Counted from the first letter of the stretch, positions 8,105 to 18,146 are shown. The stretch is 64,000 nt of DNA from Prolixibacteraceae bacterium (GCA_003506435.1 DOAQ01000017.1:84972-148971), one strand, 5' to 3'. The notes: a model not told the origin generated them from the sequence alone. Numbers and translations are program-made.

Positions 8105-9343
8105 ATGAAAACCAAAACAACGATTTACTCATTATTTGCAGTACTACTATTCATCACAAGTTGTTCGAAAGATGATACCGACATTCCGTCTCATGATGAA
8201 ATTCAGTCCCGGATTCAGGAACTGGTGGAGAATGAGTTTGAAAAGTACAGAGAAAAAGTACCTGATTATCCCGGCGGAATTGCATTGAAAGTGATATCGG
8301 GCAGTGAATCGTTTTTTGTCTCGGCAGGAATGGAATCACCGGTTACCGACCAAATACATTTCAGGGCGGCAAGCAATACAAAGACTTTCACTTCAGCAGC
8401 GATATTGTTGCTCCATCAGCAGGGCAAACTCAATATCAATCATTTTATTACCGATAACATACCGGGAACCAGTGAACCCTATGTTCCCAATACGCCGGGA
8501 TACGCTATTCCGTATAAAAGTTCTATTACCATACTGGATCTACTTCGACACCGGGCCGGAGTGTTCGATATTTCAAATGAATATATTCCGGATACCATTT
8601 CAGCACAAGTGCCCTATAAAGGCCTGAATTACATAGAATATGCAGATGAAACAGATGCATCGCACACATTTACTTTTGATGAGTTGATAAACGTAGTTGC
8701 TGAAACCGGAGTTTTCTATTTTGCTCCCGGCACCAAATACCATTATTCCAATACCGGCTATTCCATACTCGGTAAGATTATTGAGCGGGTTTCAAAAAAG
8801 TCCTATCAAAACTACCTGATGGAGAATATTATTACACCCATGGGTTTGCAAAACACGTCGATGCCTGTATTGGGAACGGATCAAACTATTCCGGAGCCAT
8901 TTGTGCCGGGATATGTTCTTTATGGAGGTGAAGAAATTAATGTAACACAGTCGAACATCTCGGCAAATGTTGCCGAAGGCAATCTCATCACAACGCCCGA
9001 AGATCTTGCAAATTTTCTGCGGAAATTATTATCCGGACAGGGCATTCTCGGTACACATATAGTTAATTCCGTGATGATGAACTGCCTGCCGACAAGTACT
9101 TCGAGTGCAGGAGGTTATGGCTGCGGATTACAATACACAAATAATCTGGGATATGGTCACAGCGGCGCTCATGAAGGATATCTTTCGATAATGGCATTCG
9201 ATCCGGATAATGATATGACTTTTGTTGCATTCACTAATGTATGGAATCTGAACGATGAAATGAGCAGTCTCGTCATTCAATTGACCGATTTGCTGGAAGC
9301 CAGTTGCTACAAAACGAAGAGCTTACTAATCAGCAGCAGATAA
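8105..9343 (+). CDS. Lipoprotein serine hydrolase, class C beta-lactamase / DD-peptidase family
   Basis: 412 residues. Lipoprotein signal with cysteine at residue 20 (FITSCSKDD). The three active-site motifs of the class C beta-lactamase/DD-peptidase (S12) fold are visible: Ser90-Asn-Thr-Lys93, Tyr214-Ser-Asn216 and His352-Ser-Gly354. Family members include DD-carboxypeptidases, esterases and peptide hydrolases; most Bacteroidota copies are not true beta-lactamases. The enzyme would act in the periplasm or on the surface. It sits between a GNAT gene (19 bases before) and a proline iminopeptidase-like lipoprotein (27 bases after), a probable small operon for peptide or amide processing. Confidence 0.9.
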   Translation: MKTKTTIYSLFAVLLFITSCSKDDTDIPSHDEIQSRIQELVENEFEKYREKVPDYPGGIALKVISGSESFFVSAGMESPVTDQIHFRAASNTKTFTSAAILLLHQQGKLNINHFITDNIPGTSEPYVPNTPGYAIPYKSSITILDLLRHRAGVFDISNEYIPDTISAQVPYKGLNYIEYADETDASHTFTFDELINVVAETGVFYFAPGTKYHYSNTGYSILGKIIERVSKKSYQNYLMENIITPMGLQNTSMPVLGTDQTIPEPFVPGYVLYGGEEINVTQSNISANVAEGNLITTPEDLANFLRKLLSGQGILGTHIVNSVMMNCLPTSTSSAGGYGCGLQYTNNLGYGHSGAHEGYLSIMAFDPDNDMTFVAFTNVWNLNDEMSSLVIQLTDLLEASCYKTKSLLISSR

Positions 9344-9370
9344 AACTTCAATAAATGAAGAGAATTGAAT

Positions 9371-10327
9371 ATGAAGAATAATTTGTTGATACCCACCGCT
9401 ATGTTTGTTATTTTATTTTCATGCGAAGCGAAGAAAAATCAACCGGGTTCGTCTGTTCAGGAAGGATTTATTCAGGTTGACGGAGGTAAAGTTTGGTACC
9501 GTATTGCCGGTGCCGACAAAAAAGGCATTCCCTTCCTTGTATTGCACGGTGGCCCCGGAGCGCCGCACGATTATCTGGAAACGCTGGAAGCGCTTGCCGA
9601 TGAACGTCCTGTAATTTTTTACGATCAGCTTGGATGCGGCAATTCGGAGAAGCCTTCCGATACCACGTTGTGGACGACTGTACGGTTTGTGGAAGAGCTT
9701 GCTCAGGTGCGTGCCGCATTGAAACTGGATGAAGTACATATTCTCGGGCAATCGTGGGGAACCATGCTTACTACGGAATATATGTTGCGCAAAAAGCCGG
9801 AAGGAGTTCGTAGCCTGGTGCTTTCGGGCCCGTATTTAAGTACCCCAATATGGGTTGCCGACCAGCAAATCCTGATTTCACAGCTTCCCAAAGATGTGCA
9901 GGATACGATCAGAAAATACGAAGCAAACGGAGATTATAGTTCTTCCTCTTACCAGGAAGCGATGATGATTTTTTATGGGCGGCATCTCTGTCGGCTCGAT
10001 CCCTGGCCCGGTTGCCTGAACAGGACAATGGAAAAAATGGGAGCGGAAGTATACGGATACATGTGGGGTCCCAGCGAATTTACAATGACCGGCAGTTTGA
10101 TGACCGTTGATTTAACCGGACATCTGGGCGAAATTACTGTGCCTGTATTGTTTACCTGTGGGGAATATGACGAAGCGACGCCTGCAACTACAAAATATTA
10201 CCAAAGCAAACTTCCCGGTTCTGAAATCCATATTTTTGAGGGCGCTTCTCATTCGCATCACCTTGAAAAAATGAATGAATACAATCAATTGGTGAGAGAC
10301 TTTCTGAAGAATGTTGAGAAAAAATAA
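9371..10327 (+). CDS. Lipoprotein proline iminopeptidase-like alpha/beta hydrolase
   Basis: Alpha/beta hydrolase of peptidase family S33. Oxyanion motif HGGPGAPHDY, nucleophile elbow GQSWG with Ser128, acid in CGEYDEATP and catalytic His in EGASHSHHLE. The HGGPG signature is characteristic of proline iminopeptidases and relatives. A short lipoprotein signal ends at Cys18 (FVILFSC), so unlike cytosolic Pip it should be membrane-anchored and exported. A TTG two codons upstream is possible, but the ATG at 9371 begins the signal peptide properly. Likely co-transcribed with the preceding serine hydrolase. Substrate is inferred only from family. Confidence 0.88.
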   Translation: MKNNLLIPTAMFVILFSCEAKKNQPGSSVQEGFIQVDGGKVWYRIAGADKKGIPFLVLHGGPGAPHDYLETLEALADERPVIFYDQLGCGNSEKPSDTTLWTTVRFVEELAQVRAALKLDEVHILGQSWGTMLTTEYMLRKKPEGVRSLVLSGPYLSTPIWVADQQILISQLPKDVQDTIRKYEANGDYSSSSYQEAMMIFYGRHLCRLDPWPGCLNRTMEKMGAEVYGYMWGPSEFTMTGSLMTVDLTGHLGEITVPVLFTCGEYDEATPATTKYYQSKLPGSEIHIFEGASHSHHLEKMNEYNQLVRDFLKNVEKK

Positions 10328-10471
10328 TCATTTTATGCAGGTGTCGGTGGTCATTGTATCACAAGTCAACATACAATAAAAATCAAAGTATGCAGTTTTA
10401 AATAGGAGTAAAATATTCAATAATCAAACTGAAATGATGTTTGGATGTTTAATATTTAAAAAGAAAACAAA

Positions 10472-10972
10472 ATGAGAAAAAAAGTTTTAACAATAGTTTT
10501 ATTGGTTGTTGCAAACGCAATATTTGCACAAAATCCAATAGGGAAAGGACAGTCACAGTTTAATGCCGGTGTTGGTTTGTCTTCATGGGGCGTTCCTGTT
10601 TATTTCGGCCTCGATTACGGCGTTCATAAGGATATTTCAATTGGAGGAGAAGTTTCATTTCGTTCCTACCATGATAATTATTCCGGAGAAAGATACAATC
10701 ATTCTGTTGCCGGTATCTCAGGAAACGGGAATTTCCATTTTAATAATGCCTTAAATATCCCCAGCAATTGGGACTTCTACGCCGGTTTGAATCTCGGTTT
10801 CTATATCTGGGGTTCACCCAATGATTATCCGGGGACACATTCTTCAGGGCTGGGCCTTGGAGCCCAGGTGGGTGGCCGGTACTATTTTACTGATAGATTT
10901 GGTATTAACCTGGAATTTGGTGGAGGCAATGCATTCTCCGGTGGAAAATTTGGGATTTCATTAAAATTTTAA
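10472..10972 (+). CDS. Small outer-membrane beta-barrel protein
   Basis: 166 residues with a clear signal peptide (KKVLTIVLLVVANAIFAQ, cleavage after AQ). The mature part is made of Gly- and aromatic-rich strands of about ten residues (FNAGVGLSSWGVPVYFGLDY, GGRYYFTDRFGINLEFGGG) and ends with the terminal pattern FGISLKF, with the C-terminal phenylalanine expected for BAM substrates. Likely an eight-stranded barrel of the OmpA-N/OmpW-like type. No specific function is recognisable. The 144 bases before it hold no clear feature. Confidence 0.75.
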   Translation: MRKKVLTIVLLVVANAIFAQNPIGKGQSQFNAGVGLSSWGVPVYFGLDYGVHKDISIGGEVSFRSYHDNYSGERYNHSVAGISGNGNFHFNNALNIPSNWDFYAGLNLGFYIWGSPNDYPGTHSSGLGLGAQVGGRYYFTDRFGINLEFGGGNAFSGGKFGISLKF

Positions 10973-10992
10973 CGGTTCGTGTGTAGTTTCAG

Positions 10993-12426
10993 CTATTTCG
11001 ACTTCTCTATTCTCCTGATTTTGATATTCAGGTACGCAAAAAGTATACTCATGAACGGACTAATGATGTTGAAAAAACAGTAAGGCAAATATTCCCAGGT
11101 TCCCACTCCAAGTACCCGGGATTGAGTTGCTCCACAGGTATTCCACGGAAACAGCACTGAAGTCATTGTCCCTGAATCTTCGAGGGTACGGCTCAGTAAT
11201 TCCGGCTTGTAACCTTTTTCTTCATACGTTTTGCGAAACATACGCCCGGGAACAACGATGGAAATATACTGGTCGGAAGCTGTTGCATTGAAAAAAATAC
11301 AGGAAATGACGGTTGAGGTGACCAGGCTTCCTGCCGACTTTGCCCTTTGCACAATGGGCATGGTGATGCGTTGCAATAATCCTCCGGCTTCCATAACACC
11401 GCCAAAAACCATGGCCGACAAAATGAGCCAGATGGTGTCGAGCATACCGCTCATGCCCGATGTTTTTAGTAATTCGTTCACGCTTTGGTTTTCTGTCGAC
11501 AGCGTAACGTCGCCAAACATCGCCTGCATAAAACCAATGTACGAGGCCTTAAAATACGACATTCCCGATCCTGCAATTTCCTGAATAATTTCAGGTTGAA
11601 AAATAACGGCAAACACTCCGCCCAGCAAGGTGCCAATCATTAACGACGGAAGCGGCGGTACTTTCAATATAATAATTGTCAGCAGGGCGATTGGAACCAA
11701 AAAGAGGATTGGCGAAGTATTAAAATTATTGGCAATTGCACTTTGAACCTGTTCAACATCAGACAACGCAGTTTGTGTATTTGAATTAAAACCAATTACC
11801 AGAAAAATAATCAGGGTTATAATTAATGATGGGGTCGTGGTGTATACCATGTACCGGACATGGGTAAACAGGTCGGTCCCGGCCATAGCCGGCGCCAGGT
11901 TCGTGGTGTCGCTCAGGGGCGACATTTTATCGCCAAAATAGGCGCCGCTGATAATTGCCCCGGCTACCATTGCTTCGTTTATTCCCAGCGCTTTCCCGAT
12001 TCCCAGCAAAGCAACACCAATGGTCGCAACAGTTGACCATGAACTCCCTGTGACGACCGAAATAACTGAAGCAACCACTACGGCTGTAAACAGAAATATC
12101 TGTGGATGGATAATGTCCAGTCCATAATAAATCATGGCCGGTACCACCCCGCTGATCATCCATGTTCCGGCCAGTGAGCCGATCAGTAACAAGATCAGCA
12201 TGGCAGGCATGGCTGAACCGATAGTGCTTACAATTTTATCGCTGATTTCTTCCCATCGCATTCCGTTCTTGCGGACAATAATTACCCCCACAGTGGCAGC
12301 CATTAAAAGTGCAATTTGGTTCGAGCCCGCCAGCGTATCCTCAAAAACAAATACATTCGCTGTCAGCAATACAATCAGAAGGATAATGGGAACGAGCGCT
12401 TCAATCAACGATGGGTCTTTCTTCAT
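10993..12426 (-). CDS. nhaC: NhaC-family sodium/proton antiporter
   Basis: 477 residues with about ten or more hydrophobic segments. Conserved blocks GSSWSTVATIGVALLGIGKA, SGAYFGDKMSPLSDTTNLAP and DSGTMTSVLFPWNTCGATQS are diagnostic of NhaC transporters. Its expected role is exchange of cytoplasmic sodium for protons across the inner membrane, for salt and pH homeostasis. The window also encodes a membrane pyrophosphatase of a type that can pump sodium, so sodium cycling seems important in this organism. It converges on the small barrel gene with only a 20-base gap. Start ATG at 12426 fits the family N-terminus. Confidence 0.93.
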   Translation of the reverse strand: MKKDPSLIEALVPIILLIVLLTANVFVFEDTLAGSNQIALLMAATVGVIIVRKNGMRWEEISDKIVSTIGSAMPAMLILLLIGSLAGTWMISGVVPAMIYYGLDIIHPQIFLFTAVVVASVISVVTGSSWSTVATIGVALLGIGKALGINEAMVAGAIISGAYFGDKMSPLSDTTNLAPAMAGTDLFTHVRYMVYTTTPSLIITLIIFLVIGFNSNTQTALSDVEQVQSAIANNFNTSPILFLVPIALLTIIILKVPPLPSLMIGTLLGGVFAVIFQPEIIQEIAGSGMSYFKASYIGFMQAMFGDVTLSTENQSVNELLKTSGMSGMLDTIWLILSAMVFGGVMEAGGLLQRITMPIVQRAKSAGSLVTSTVISCIFFNATASDQYISIVVPGRMFRKTYEEKGYKPELLSRTLEDSGTMTSVLFPWNTCGATQSRVLGVGTWEYLPYCFFNIISPFMSILFAYLNIKIRRIEKSK

Positions 12427-12605
12427 TCTTTCTGTTTTATAACCGGATAAATAGTAAACAACTTAAATAACGTAATTAATCGTCAATTTTTAAAATTTAT
12501 GCACAATAAAACCGTTTGTTTAACGGATAAACATCAAATGTTTTAATTAATTTAGCTTCGGAATGATTTTACTGAAAAGACGTAATACATCAGAATTAGG
12601 CGGAT

Positions 12606-15600
12606 ATGATAGGTAAATTTGGGTTAAAATATTTTCTGTTTTGTCTTTTCCTTTTCTCTCTTTCATTGAGCGGGTTTACGCAGAAAAAGGATTACCTGGA
12701 AATTCAGGCAATAATATTTGTTGGGGATGATATACTGGAAGGGACAACGCTTGATATGGAGGTGAATAGCAAAGAAACCCAGCATTTTGAGATAAGCCGG
12801 GATCCAAAATTTGTTTACCGTTTGAAATTCAACAACGAATACAAACTTACTTTTTCGAAGCCCGGATTGTACACCCGGATCATATTAATTTCCACTCAGG
12901 TGCCCAAAACGATTCTGGATGTAAACAGTGATTTTCCTCCGGTTGAATTTCAGGTGAATTTATTTAAAGAGGTTGAGGATGTCGATAAGAGTTTTTCATT
13001 CAAACCCTATGCCCGGATTTTTTATGATAAAGCATCTGATGATTTCTTATCCGAAGTGTTTGTTAATGACAACTTGTTTGCTATCCAGTTGGACCAGGCT
13101 CTGGCAAAAGAAAAGGAAGTTAACAAAGAACAAAAGTCGCTGGATAAGCTGGAATTACAGGAATTGCAGGAGATGCAGAAGGAGTATGACCGGATTGTGA
13201 AGGAAGCAGATGGCTTTTTCGACCAGACAAAATACCAGGAGGCGCTGGCAAAATACAAGGAGGCAGGAAAATTTTTTCCCGACCGACCGTATCCACAGGA
13301 TCGTATCCGCGAAATTCAAAATTTGCTGGATGCACTGAAACTTGCCGAACAAAAAAAGCAGGATTTAAACAAGCTGTATAAAGAAGCCATTGACCGCGCT
13401 GATGCGAAATTTCAGGATAAATTATATGATGATGCGCTGGCGGCTTACCGGCAGGCCATGCAATACAAACCGGATGACAATTATGCACAACGCAAAATCA
13501 GTGAAATAGGTCAGATTGTTGAGCAGAGGGATAAGGCAACAAAGTTTGCCGGGACACTCGCCCGGGCCGAGAATTTATTCAGCAGCAAAGACTATGCACA
13601 GGCACGGGAAGTATTTCGTGAGGCTTCGGTTATTTTACCAGAAGACCCGCGGCCCAATGCACGGATTGAAGAAATAAACCGGATACTGCAACAGGTAGCC
13701 CAGCAAACCGCATCGAAGCAAAACTATCAGAAAGCGTTGCAGGATGGCGACCGTTTGTTCGGGCAGCAGAAATTTACCGATGCCATTGCACAATACCGGA
13801 CGGCACTTGAAATAAAGACAAACGACCCGGCGGCGCTCGAAAAAATACGGAATGCCGAATCGGCAATACAACAACTTCAAAATCAACAAAATTACGATGC
13901 CGCCATTGTCGGTGCCGACAAGGCTTTTCGTGGAAAAGACTATCAATTGGCAGAAACTGAGTACCGAAAAGCGCTTTCTGTGAAACCGGAAGAGAAATAT
14001 CCGAAGGAACAACTTGACCGGATTGCGGGCATCATGGCTGATGAATCAGCAGAAAAGCTTAAAACCCGGCAGTATGCTTCGTTGGTCCGTTCGGGCGACT
14101 CGCTGATGGGCATTAAAAATTACAAGGATGCGAGGGGCAGTTTTGTAAAAGCAAAAAATCTTTTTCCTCAGGAAAAATATCCTGAGCAGATGATCCTTCA
14201 GATTGATAAAGAATTAAAGGATGTGGCTGCCCGGGAAGCACAGCAGCAACAAGTGAATATTGCATATACTCAGGCAATCTCAAGGGCTGATCAGGCTTTT
14301 GTAAGCAATCAGTACGACTTGGCAAAAATGGCATACAACGAGGCTTTGGGAATAAAGCCGGATGAAAAATACCCGTCATCAAGAATTGAGGAGATAAACC
14401 GCATCCTTCAGGAAGAAAAAGGAAAAGCATACCAACAGGCAATTGCCGGGGCCGACCGTTTGTTCGACCGAAAAGAATATGCAGCGGCTGTTGACGAATA
14501 CCGGAAAGCTCTTCTGATAAAAGGTGGCGATTCCTATGCAAACGGAAGAATTGCTGAAGCAACCCGTTTTCTGGAAACTATTGCTGCAGAAAATGCGCGT
14601 ATGAAAAAACTGGACGACGATTACAACCGCTTGCTGGTGCAGGCTGCTGATGCGGCCCGGCGAAATGATCTGGGCAGGGAACGAGAAAAACTTACAGAGG
14701 CTCTTGCCCTGAAGCCAACGGAAATATACCCCAAAAACCGGATTTCAGAGATTGATGATATTTTGGGTAAACAACGGATTGCCGAGGAAAACGAACGGTT
14801 GTATGCAGAAAATATGAAAGCCGGTCAAAAGGCATTTAATGAAGAACGTTTGACGGATGCAAAATCTTCGTTTGAAGAAGCGCTGAAGTACAAAACCGGC
14901 AACCAGCTTGCTCTTCAGCGCATCGAAGAAATCAATAAAATACTGGCACAGCGGGCAGAAATTGAACGCCTGGCAAAACTTGAAGAACAGCAGCGGCTGG
15001 AAGCGGAGAAGGCAAACCGTGAAAAATATAATCAGATAATTGCTCTGGCGGATGCCGATTTTGTGTTGAAAAAATACAATGAAGCCCGTGATCATTATGT
15101 TTCAGCCATTAGTGCGATACCCGGAGAACAATATCCGAAAGATAAAATCAAGGAAATTGATGATATTCTGGATGAATTAAAAATGCAGACTGAAGTTTCC
15201 AAACAGCAGGCAATCCGCGATTCAACAAACAAGGCAAGGTTACAGAATTATCAGTTGCTGGTGAAGCAGGCCGAACAATTGGCGTCGGGCAAAAAATATG
15301 AAGATGCTATTTCGAAGTACAATGAAGCGCTGGAAATTATTCCTGAAAACAGGACAGACATTAATTCCCGGATTACCAATTTGAAGGACCAGATGCGGAT
15401 TGCAGAGAAACAGTTAGCTGATTATCTTTTGGCTATTGAGAAAGCCGACGGCCTGTTCAATTTGGGAAAATATACCGAAGCCCTCCCTTTGTATGTCGAT
15501 GCAGGAAATAGTATGCCGAATGAGGAATATCCCAAAAACCAGATTCGTAAAATTCAGGATATAATTGATAAGAAGAATGCGGAATATGTGGCTTTTATCG

Positions 15601-16964
15601 AAAAGGCCGACGAATATTTTAATCAGGAGAAATGGCAATCGGCAAAAAATAATTATGCCGATGCTCTTGGTGTCAAGCCCAACGACGAATACGCCATGCA
15701 GCAGGTTCAGCTTGTAAATCAGAAGATCAGTATAATGTTGGCGGGCGATGTGGAAAAATCGGTGACGAATAAAGCATTTACCGATATGCTTAAACAGGCT
15801 GACGGTTTGCTGGCTGCCGGAAAACTAAATGAGGCGCGCGACCAGTACGAAATTGCAAAAACCCTTAAGCCGGAAGATCCGTATCCTGATCAAAAAATCG
15901 GTGAAATTATACGGATGATTGACACGGCACGTAGCGACAGTCTCCGGCTGGCACAGGCAAAGAACGAAGATGATCGCTACCGGCAGGTAATTGCACTTGC
16001 AGATCAGTCATTCCGTGACAAAGTTTATGAGGAAGCTGTAAGCAGGTACGAAAATGCGTTGCAGATAAAACCGGGCGAAGCATATCCTAAAAAACAAATC
16101 GACCTGATCCGGAAGATGATGCAAAAAACGGAACCGGTTCTGGCTGAAACGAAAAAGCCGGATGCTGTTCCTGCTGAAACAAAACCTGTGCAGACGCAAG
16201 CGCAAGCTGAATATCTGGAGGCATCTCCCCGGTACCTGGAGAATTTAAGTATCACGGAAACGAATAAATTGTATGACGAAATAATAGGAAAAGCGGACGA
16301 TATGTTTACGAAAAAAGATTATTCGGTAGCGCGTTTCCATTATTACAAGGCTTCTGATATTAAACCGGCTGAAGCATATCCAAGGCAGCGGATCGAGGAA
16401 ATCGGGCGACTGATCGATGTCAATTTATCGGACGATATTCGTTCGGCATACGACAGTGCCATCAAACAGGCGGATGATGCTTTCATGAAAAGTAATTATA
16501 CAGTTGCAAAATTTTATTACTACAAAGCGCTTGAGGTGAAATCATGGGAACGCTATCCAAAGGACCGTATTCACGAGATACAGGTACTCACCAATACCTT
16601 GCTGTCGGAACGGGAACAACGGCTCTATAACGAAGCCATTGCCCAGGCTGATGAGGCGTACTATGCGAAAAATTATTCAGTATCCCGGTTTCATTATAAT
16701 GAAGCGTCGCGAATAAACCCGGAAGAACGCTACCCGAAAATTAAAATTGAAGATATTAAAAAACTGCTCGAACAGGAAAAACGCGATCAGGTACGCATGG
16801 AATACATGAACCAGTTACGGCAGGCCGATCAGGCTTTTGAACAGGGAAATTTCAGCGTGGCCCGTTTTTATTACAATAAAGCGCTGGTCGTCCAAAAAGA
16901 TGAACAATACCCTAAAGATCAGTTGAAACGCATTGAGGAAGCTCTTTCCAAACGATCGGAATAA
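12606..16964 (+). CDS. Giant secreted protein of about 20 TPR-like repeats
   Basis: 1452 residues. A signal peptide (to about residue 25, SLSGFTQ) precedes an N-terminal beta domain (to about residue 150). From about residue 190 to the end there are roughly 20 repeats of 55-75 residues with the pattern Y..AI..AD..F....Y..A...Y..AL.IKP.E.YP..RI.EI..IL. Each has two TPR-like helices and then a conserved KP-x-E-x-YP turn leading into a third helix. The last four repeats carry SVARFHYYKA-type helix B sequences and look like a recent duplication. It is probably a periplasmic or surface scaffold; binding partner and function are unknown. Short charged linkers (for example before repeat 17, rich in Lys, Pro and Glu) separate groups. 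Single-gene unit between divergent nhaC and convergent rpoD. Confidence 0.85.
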   Translation: MIGKFGLKYFLFCLFLFSLSLSGFTQKKDYLEIQAIIFVGDDILEGTTLDMEVNSKETQHFEISRDPKFVYRLKFNNEYKLTFSKPGLYTRIILISTQVPKTILDVNSDFPPVEFQVNLFKEVEDVDKSFSFKPYARIFYDKASDDFLSEVFVNDNLFAIQLDQALAKEKEVNKEQKSLDKLELQELQEMQKEYDRIVKEADGFFDQTKYQEALAKYKEAGKFFPDRPYPQDRIREIQNLLDALKLAEQKKQDLNKLYKEAIDRADAKFQDKLYDDALAAYRQAMQYKPDDNYAQRKISEIGQIVEQRDKATKFAGTLARAENLFSSKDYAQAREVFREASVILPEDPRPNARIEEINRILQQVAQQTASKQNYQKALQDGDRLFGQQKFTDAIAQYRTALEIKTNDPAALEKIRNAESAIQQLQNQQNYDAAIVGADKAFRGKDYQLAETEYRKALSVKPEEKYPKEQLDRIAGIMADESAEKLKTRQYASLVRSGDSLMGIKNYKDARGSFVKAKNLFPQEKYPEQMILQIDKELKDVAAREAQQQQVNIAYTQAISRADQAFVSNQYDLAKMAYNEALGIKPDEKYPSSRIEEINRILQEEKGKAYQQAIAGADRLFDRKEYAAAVDEYRKALLIKGGDSYANGRIAEATRFLETIAAENARMKKLDDDYNRLLVQAADAARRNDLGREREKLTEALALKPTEIYPKNRISEIDDILGKQRIAEENERLYAENMKAGQKAFNEERLTDAKSSFEEALKYKTGNQLALQRIEEINKILAQRAEIERLAKLEEQQRLEAEKANREKYNQIIALADADFVLKKYNEARDHYVSAISAIPGEQYPKDKIKEIDDILDELKMQTEVSKQQAIRDSTNKARLQNYQLLVKQAEQLASGKKYEDAISKYNEALEIIPENRTDINSRITNLKDQMRIAEKQLADYLLAIEKADGLFNLGKYTEALPLYVDAGNSMPNEEYPKNQIRKIQDIIDKKNAEYVAFIEKADEYFNQEKWQSAKNNYADALGVKPNDEYAMQQVQLVNQKISIMLAGDVEKSVTNKAFTDMLKQADGLLAAGKLNEARDQYEIAKTLKPEDPYPDQKIGEIIRMIDTARSDSLRLAQAKNEDDRYRQVIALADQSFRDKVYEEAVSRYENALQIKPGEAYPKKQIDLIRKMMQKTEPVLAETKKPDAVPAETKPVQTQAQAEYLEASPRYLENLSITETNKLYDEIIGKADDMFTKKDYSVARFHYYKASDIKPAEAYPRQRIEEIGRLIDVNLSDDIRSAYDSAIKQADDAFMKSNYTVAKFYYYKALEVKSWERYPKDRIHEIQVLTNTLLSEREQRLYNEAIAQADEAYYAKNYSVSRFHYNEASRINPEERYPKIKIEDIKKLLEQEKRDQVRMEYMNQLRQADQAFEQGNFSVARFYYNKALVVQKDEQYPKDQLKRIEEALSKRSE

Positions 16965-16966
16965 GG

Positions 16967-16986
16967 AACCAGTATTGGTTTTTTAG
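16967..16986 (+). terminator. Weak terminator after the repeat-protein gene
   Basis: AACCA (16967-16971) pairs with TGGTT (16976-16980) over a four-base loop, then a T-run. The stem is short. Confidence 0.35.
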
Positions 16987-17064
16987 CAGAAAGGCGGTTT
17001 AATCGTATGTCCGTTTTTTTATGAAGTAATTTCCACAATTCAAGATTGAAATCCATTGTCATCA

Positions 17065-17100
17065 TGAGATTCCGGCCTGCGCCGGAATGACGGAAGAAAG
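17065..17100. repeat. Dispersed palindromic repeat (copy 1)
   Basis: Contains ATTCCGGC..GCGCCGGAAT with flanks TGAG and GACGGAAGAAAG. A copy with one substitution lies at 36271-36306. It is a REP-like extragenic palindrome, about 10 bp per arm. Confidence 0.65.
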
Positions 17101-17116
17101 GGAGGAATAGTCATAA

Positions 17117-17158
17117 AAAAAAGATCGTCCCATGTTTTTTGAGACGATCCTTTTTTTT
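17117..17158 (-). terminator. Terminator of rpoD (usable in both directions)
   Basis: GATCGTCCC at about 17123-17131 pairs with GAGACGATCC at 17141-17150, with A- and T-tracts on either side. In the minus direction the T-run follows the stem just past the rpoD stop at 17170. Confidence 0.75.
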
Positions 17159-17169
17159 CTCGTTTTTCT

Positions 17170-18030
17170 TTAACCGAGATACGTTTTTAATAGTTTGCTA
17201 CGTGATGTGTGTCTTAATCTACGTATAGCTTTTTCTTTTATTTGCCGAACCCGTTCGCGGGTCAGCCCAAATCTTTCTCCGATTTCTTCCAGGGTCATTT
17301 CCTGGCATCCAATTCCAAAGAACATCCTGATGATGTCACTTTCTCGTTCTGTAAGGGTAGCGAGAGCTCGTTCTATTTCCCGGGCCAGCGATTCCATCAT
17401 CAGACTACGGTCTGCATTCGGTGAATCACTGTTGATCAGGACATCGAGGAGGCTGTTGTCTTCACCTTCAACAAAAGGTGCATCAACCGAAATGTGTCGT
17501 CCTGACACACGTAAGGTATCGGCAACTTTGTCGGCGGGAAGCTCCAGCGAATCAGCTAATTCTTCAGGCGATGGCTTCCGTTCATGTTCTTGTTCGAATT
17601 TCGAAAACGCTTTGTTGATCTTGTTCAACGAACCTACCTGGTTAAGCGGTAAACGAACAATACGCGACTGTTCAGCAAGGGCCTGCAAAATCGACTGGCG
17701 GATCCACCAAACGGCGTACGAAATAAACTTGAACCCCCGCGTTTCATCGAATTTTTCTGCTGCTTTTATCAATCCCAAATTGCCTTCATTAATGAGGTCA
17801 GGCAAACTTAATCCCTGATTCTGGTACTGTTTGGCTACAGAAACAACAAAACGAAGATTGGCACGGGTCAGTTTTTCCAATGCCGCCTGATCACCTTTTT
17901 TGATCCTTTGAGCTAATTCTACTTCTTCCTCAACGGTAATAAGATCTTCTTTGCCAATTTCCTGCAAATACTTGTCCAAAGAAGCGCTCTCGCGGTTGGT
18001 AATCGATTTTGTAATCTTAAGTTGTCTCAT
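17170..18030 (-). CDS. rpoD: Primary RNA polymerase sigma factor RpoD/SigA
   Basis: 286 residues, the short Bacteroidota form without region 1.1. Region 1.2 starts at about ESASLDKYLQEIG. Region 2 includes LRFVVSVAKQYQNQGLSLPD, GFKFISYAVWWIRQSI (2.3-2.4) and EQSRIVRLPLN. Region 4 ends TLEEIGERFGLTRERVRQIK with the helix-turn-helix that contacts the -33 element. It directs core RNA polymerase to housekeeping promoters of the TTTG/TAnnTTTG class, several of which I can see in this window, including one in front of this gene. A terminator follows at 17117-17158. No doubt about family or start. Confidence 0.98.
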   Translation of the reverse strand: MRQLKITKSITNRESASLDKYLQEIGKEDLITVEEEVELAQRIKKGDQAALEKLTRANLRFVVSVAKQYQNQGLSLPDLINEGNLGLIKAAEKFDETRGFKFISYAVWWIRQSILQALAEQSRIVRLPLNQVGSLNKINKAFSKFEQEHERKPSPEELADSLELPADKVADTLRVSGRHISVDAPFVEGEDNSLLDVLINSDSPNADRSLMMESLAREIERALATLTERESDIIRMFFGIGCQEMTLEEIGERFGLTRERVRQIKEKAIRRLRHTSRSKLLKTYLG

Positions 18031-18053
18031 TCTACCCTTTTATAAAAAACGTG

Positions 18054-18085
18054 CAAATATAGACTTTATAGGTCAATAATTCAAA
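18054..18085 (-). promoter_or_regulatory. Promoter of rpoD
   Basis: Read on the minus strand: TTTG (18082-18085), exactly 20 bases, then TATATTTG (18054-18061). This is a perfect match to the Bacteroidota TTTG/TAnnTTTG consensus, 24 bases before the ATG. Confidence 0.75.
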
Positions 18086-18146
18086 CACATAAATGACATT
18101 GTCCGATTTGCTTAACAAATAAATAACCGGTAGGGTCTGTTGGGAA

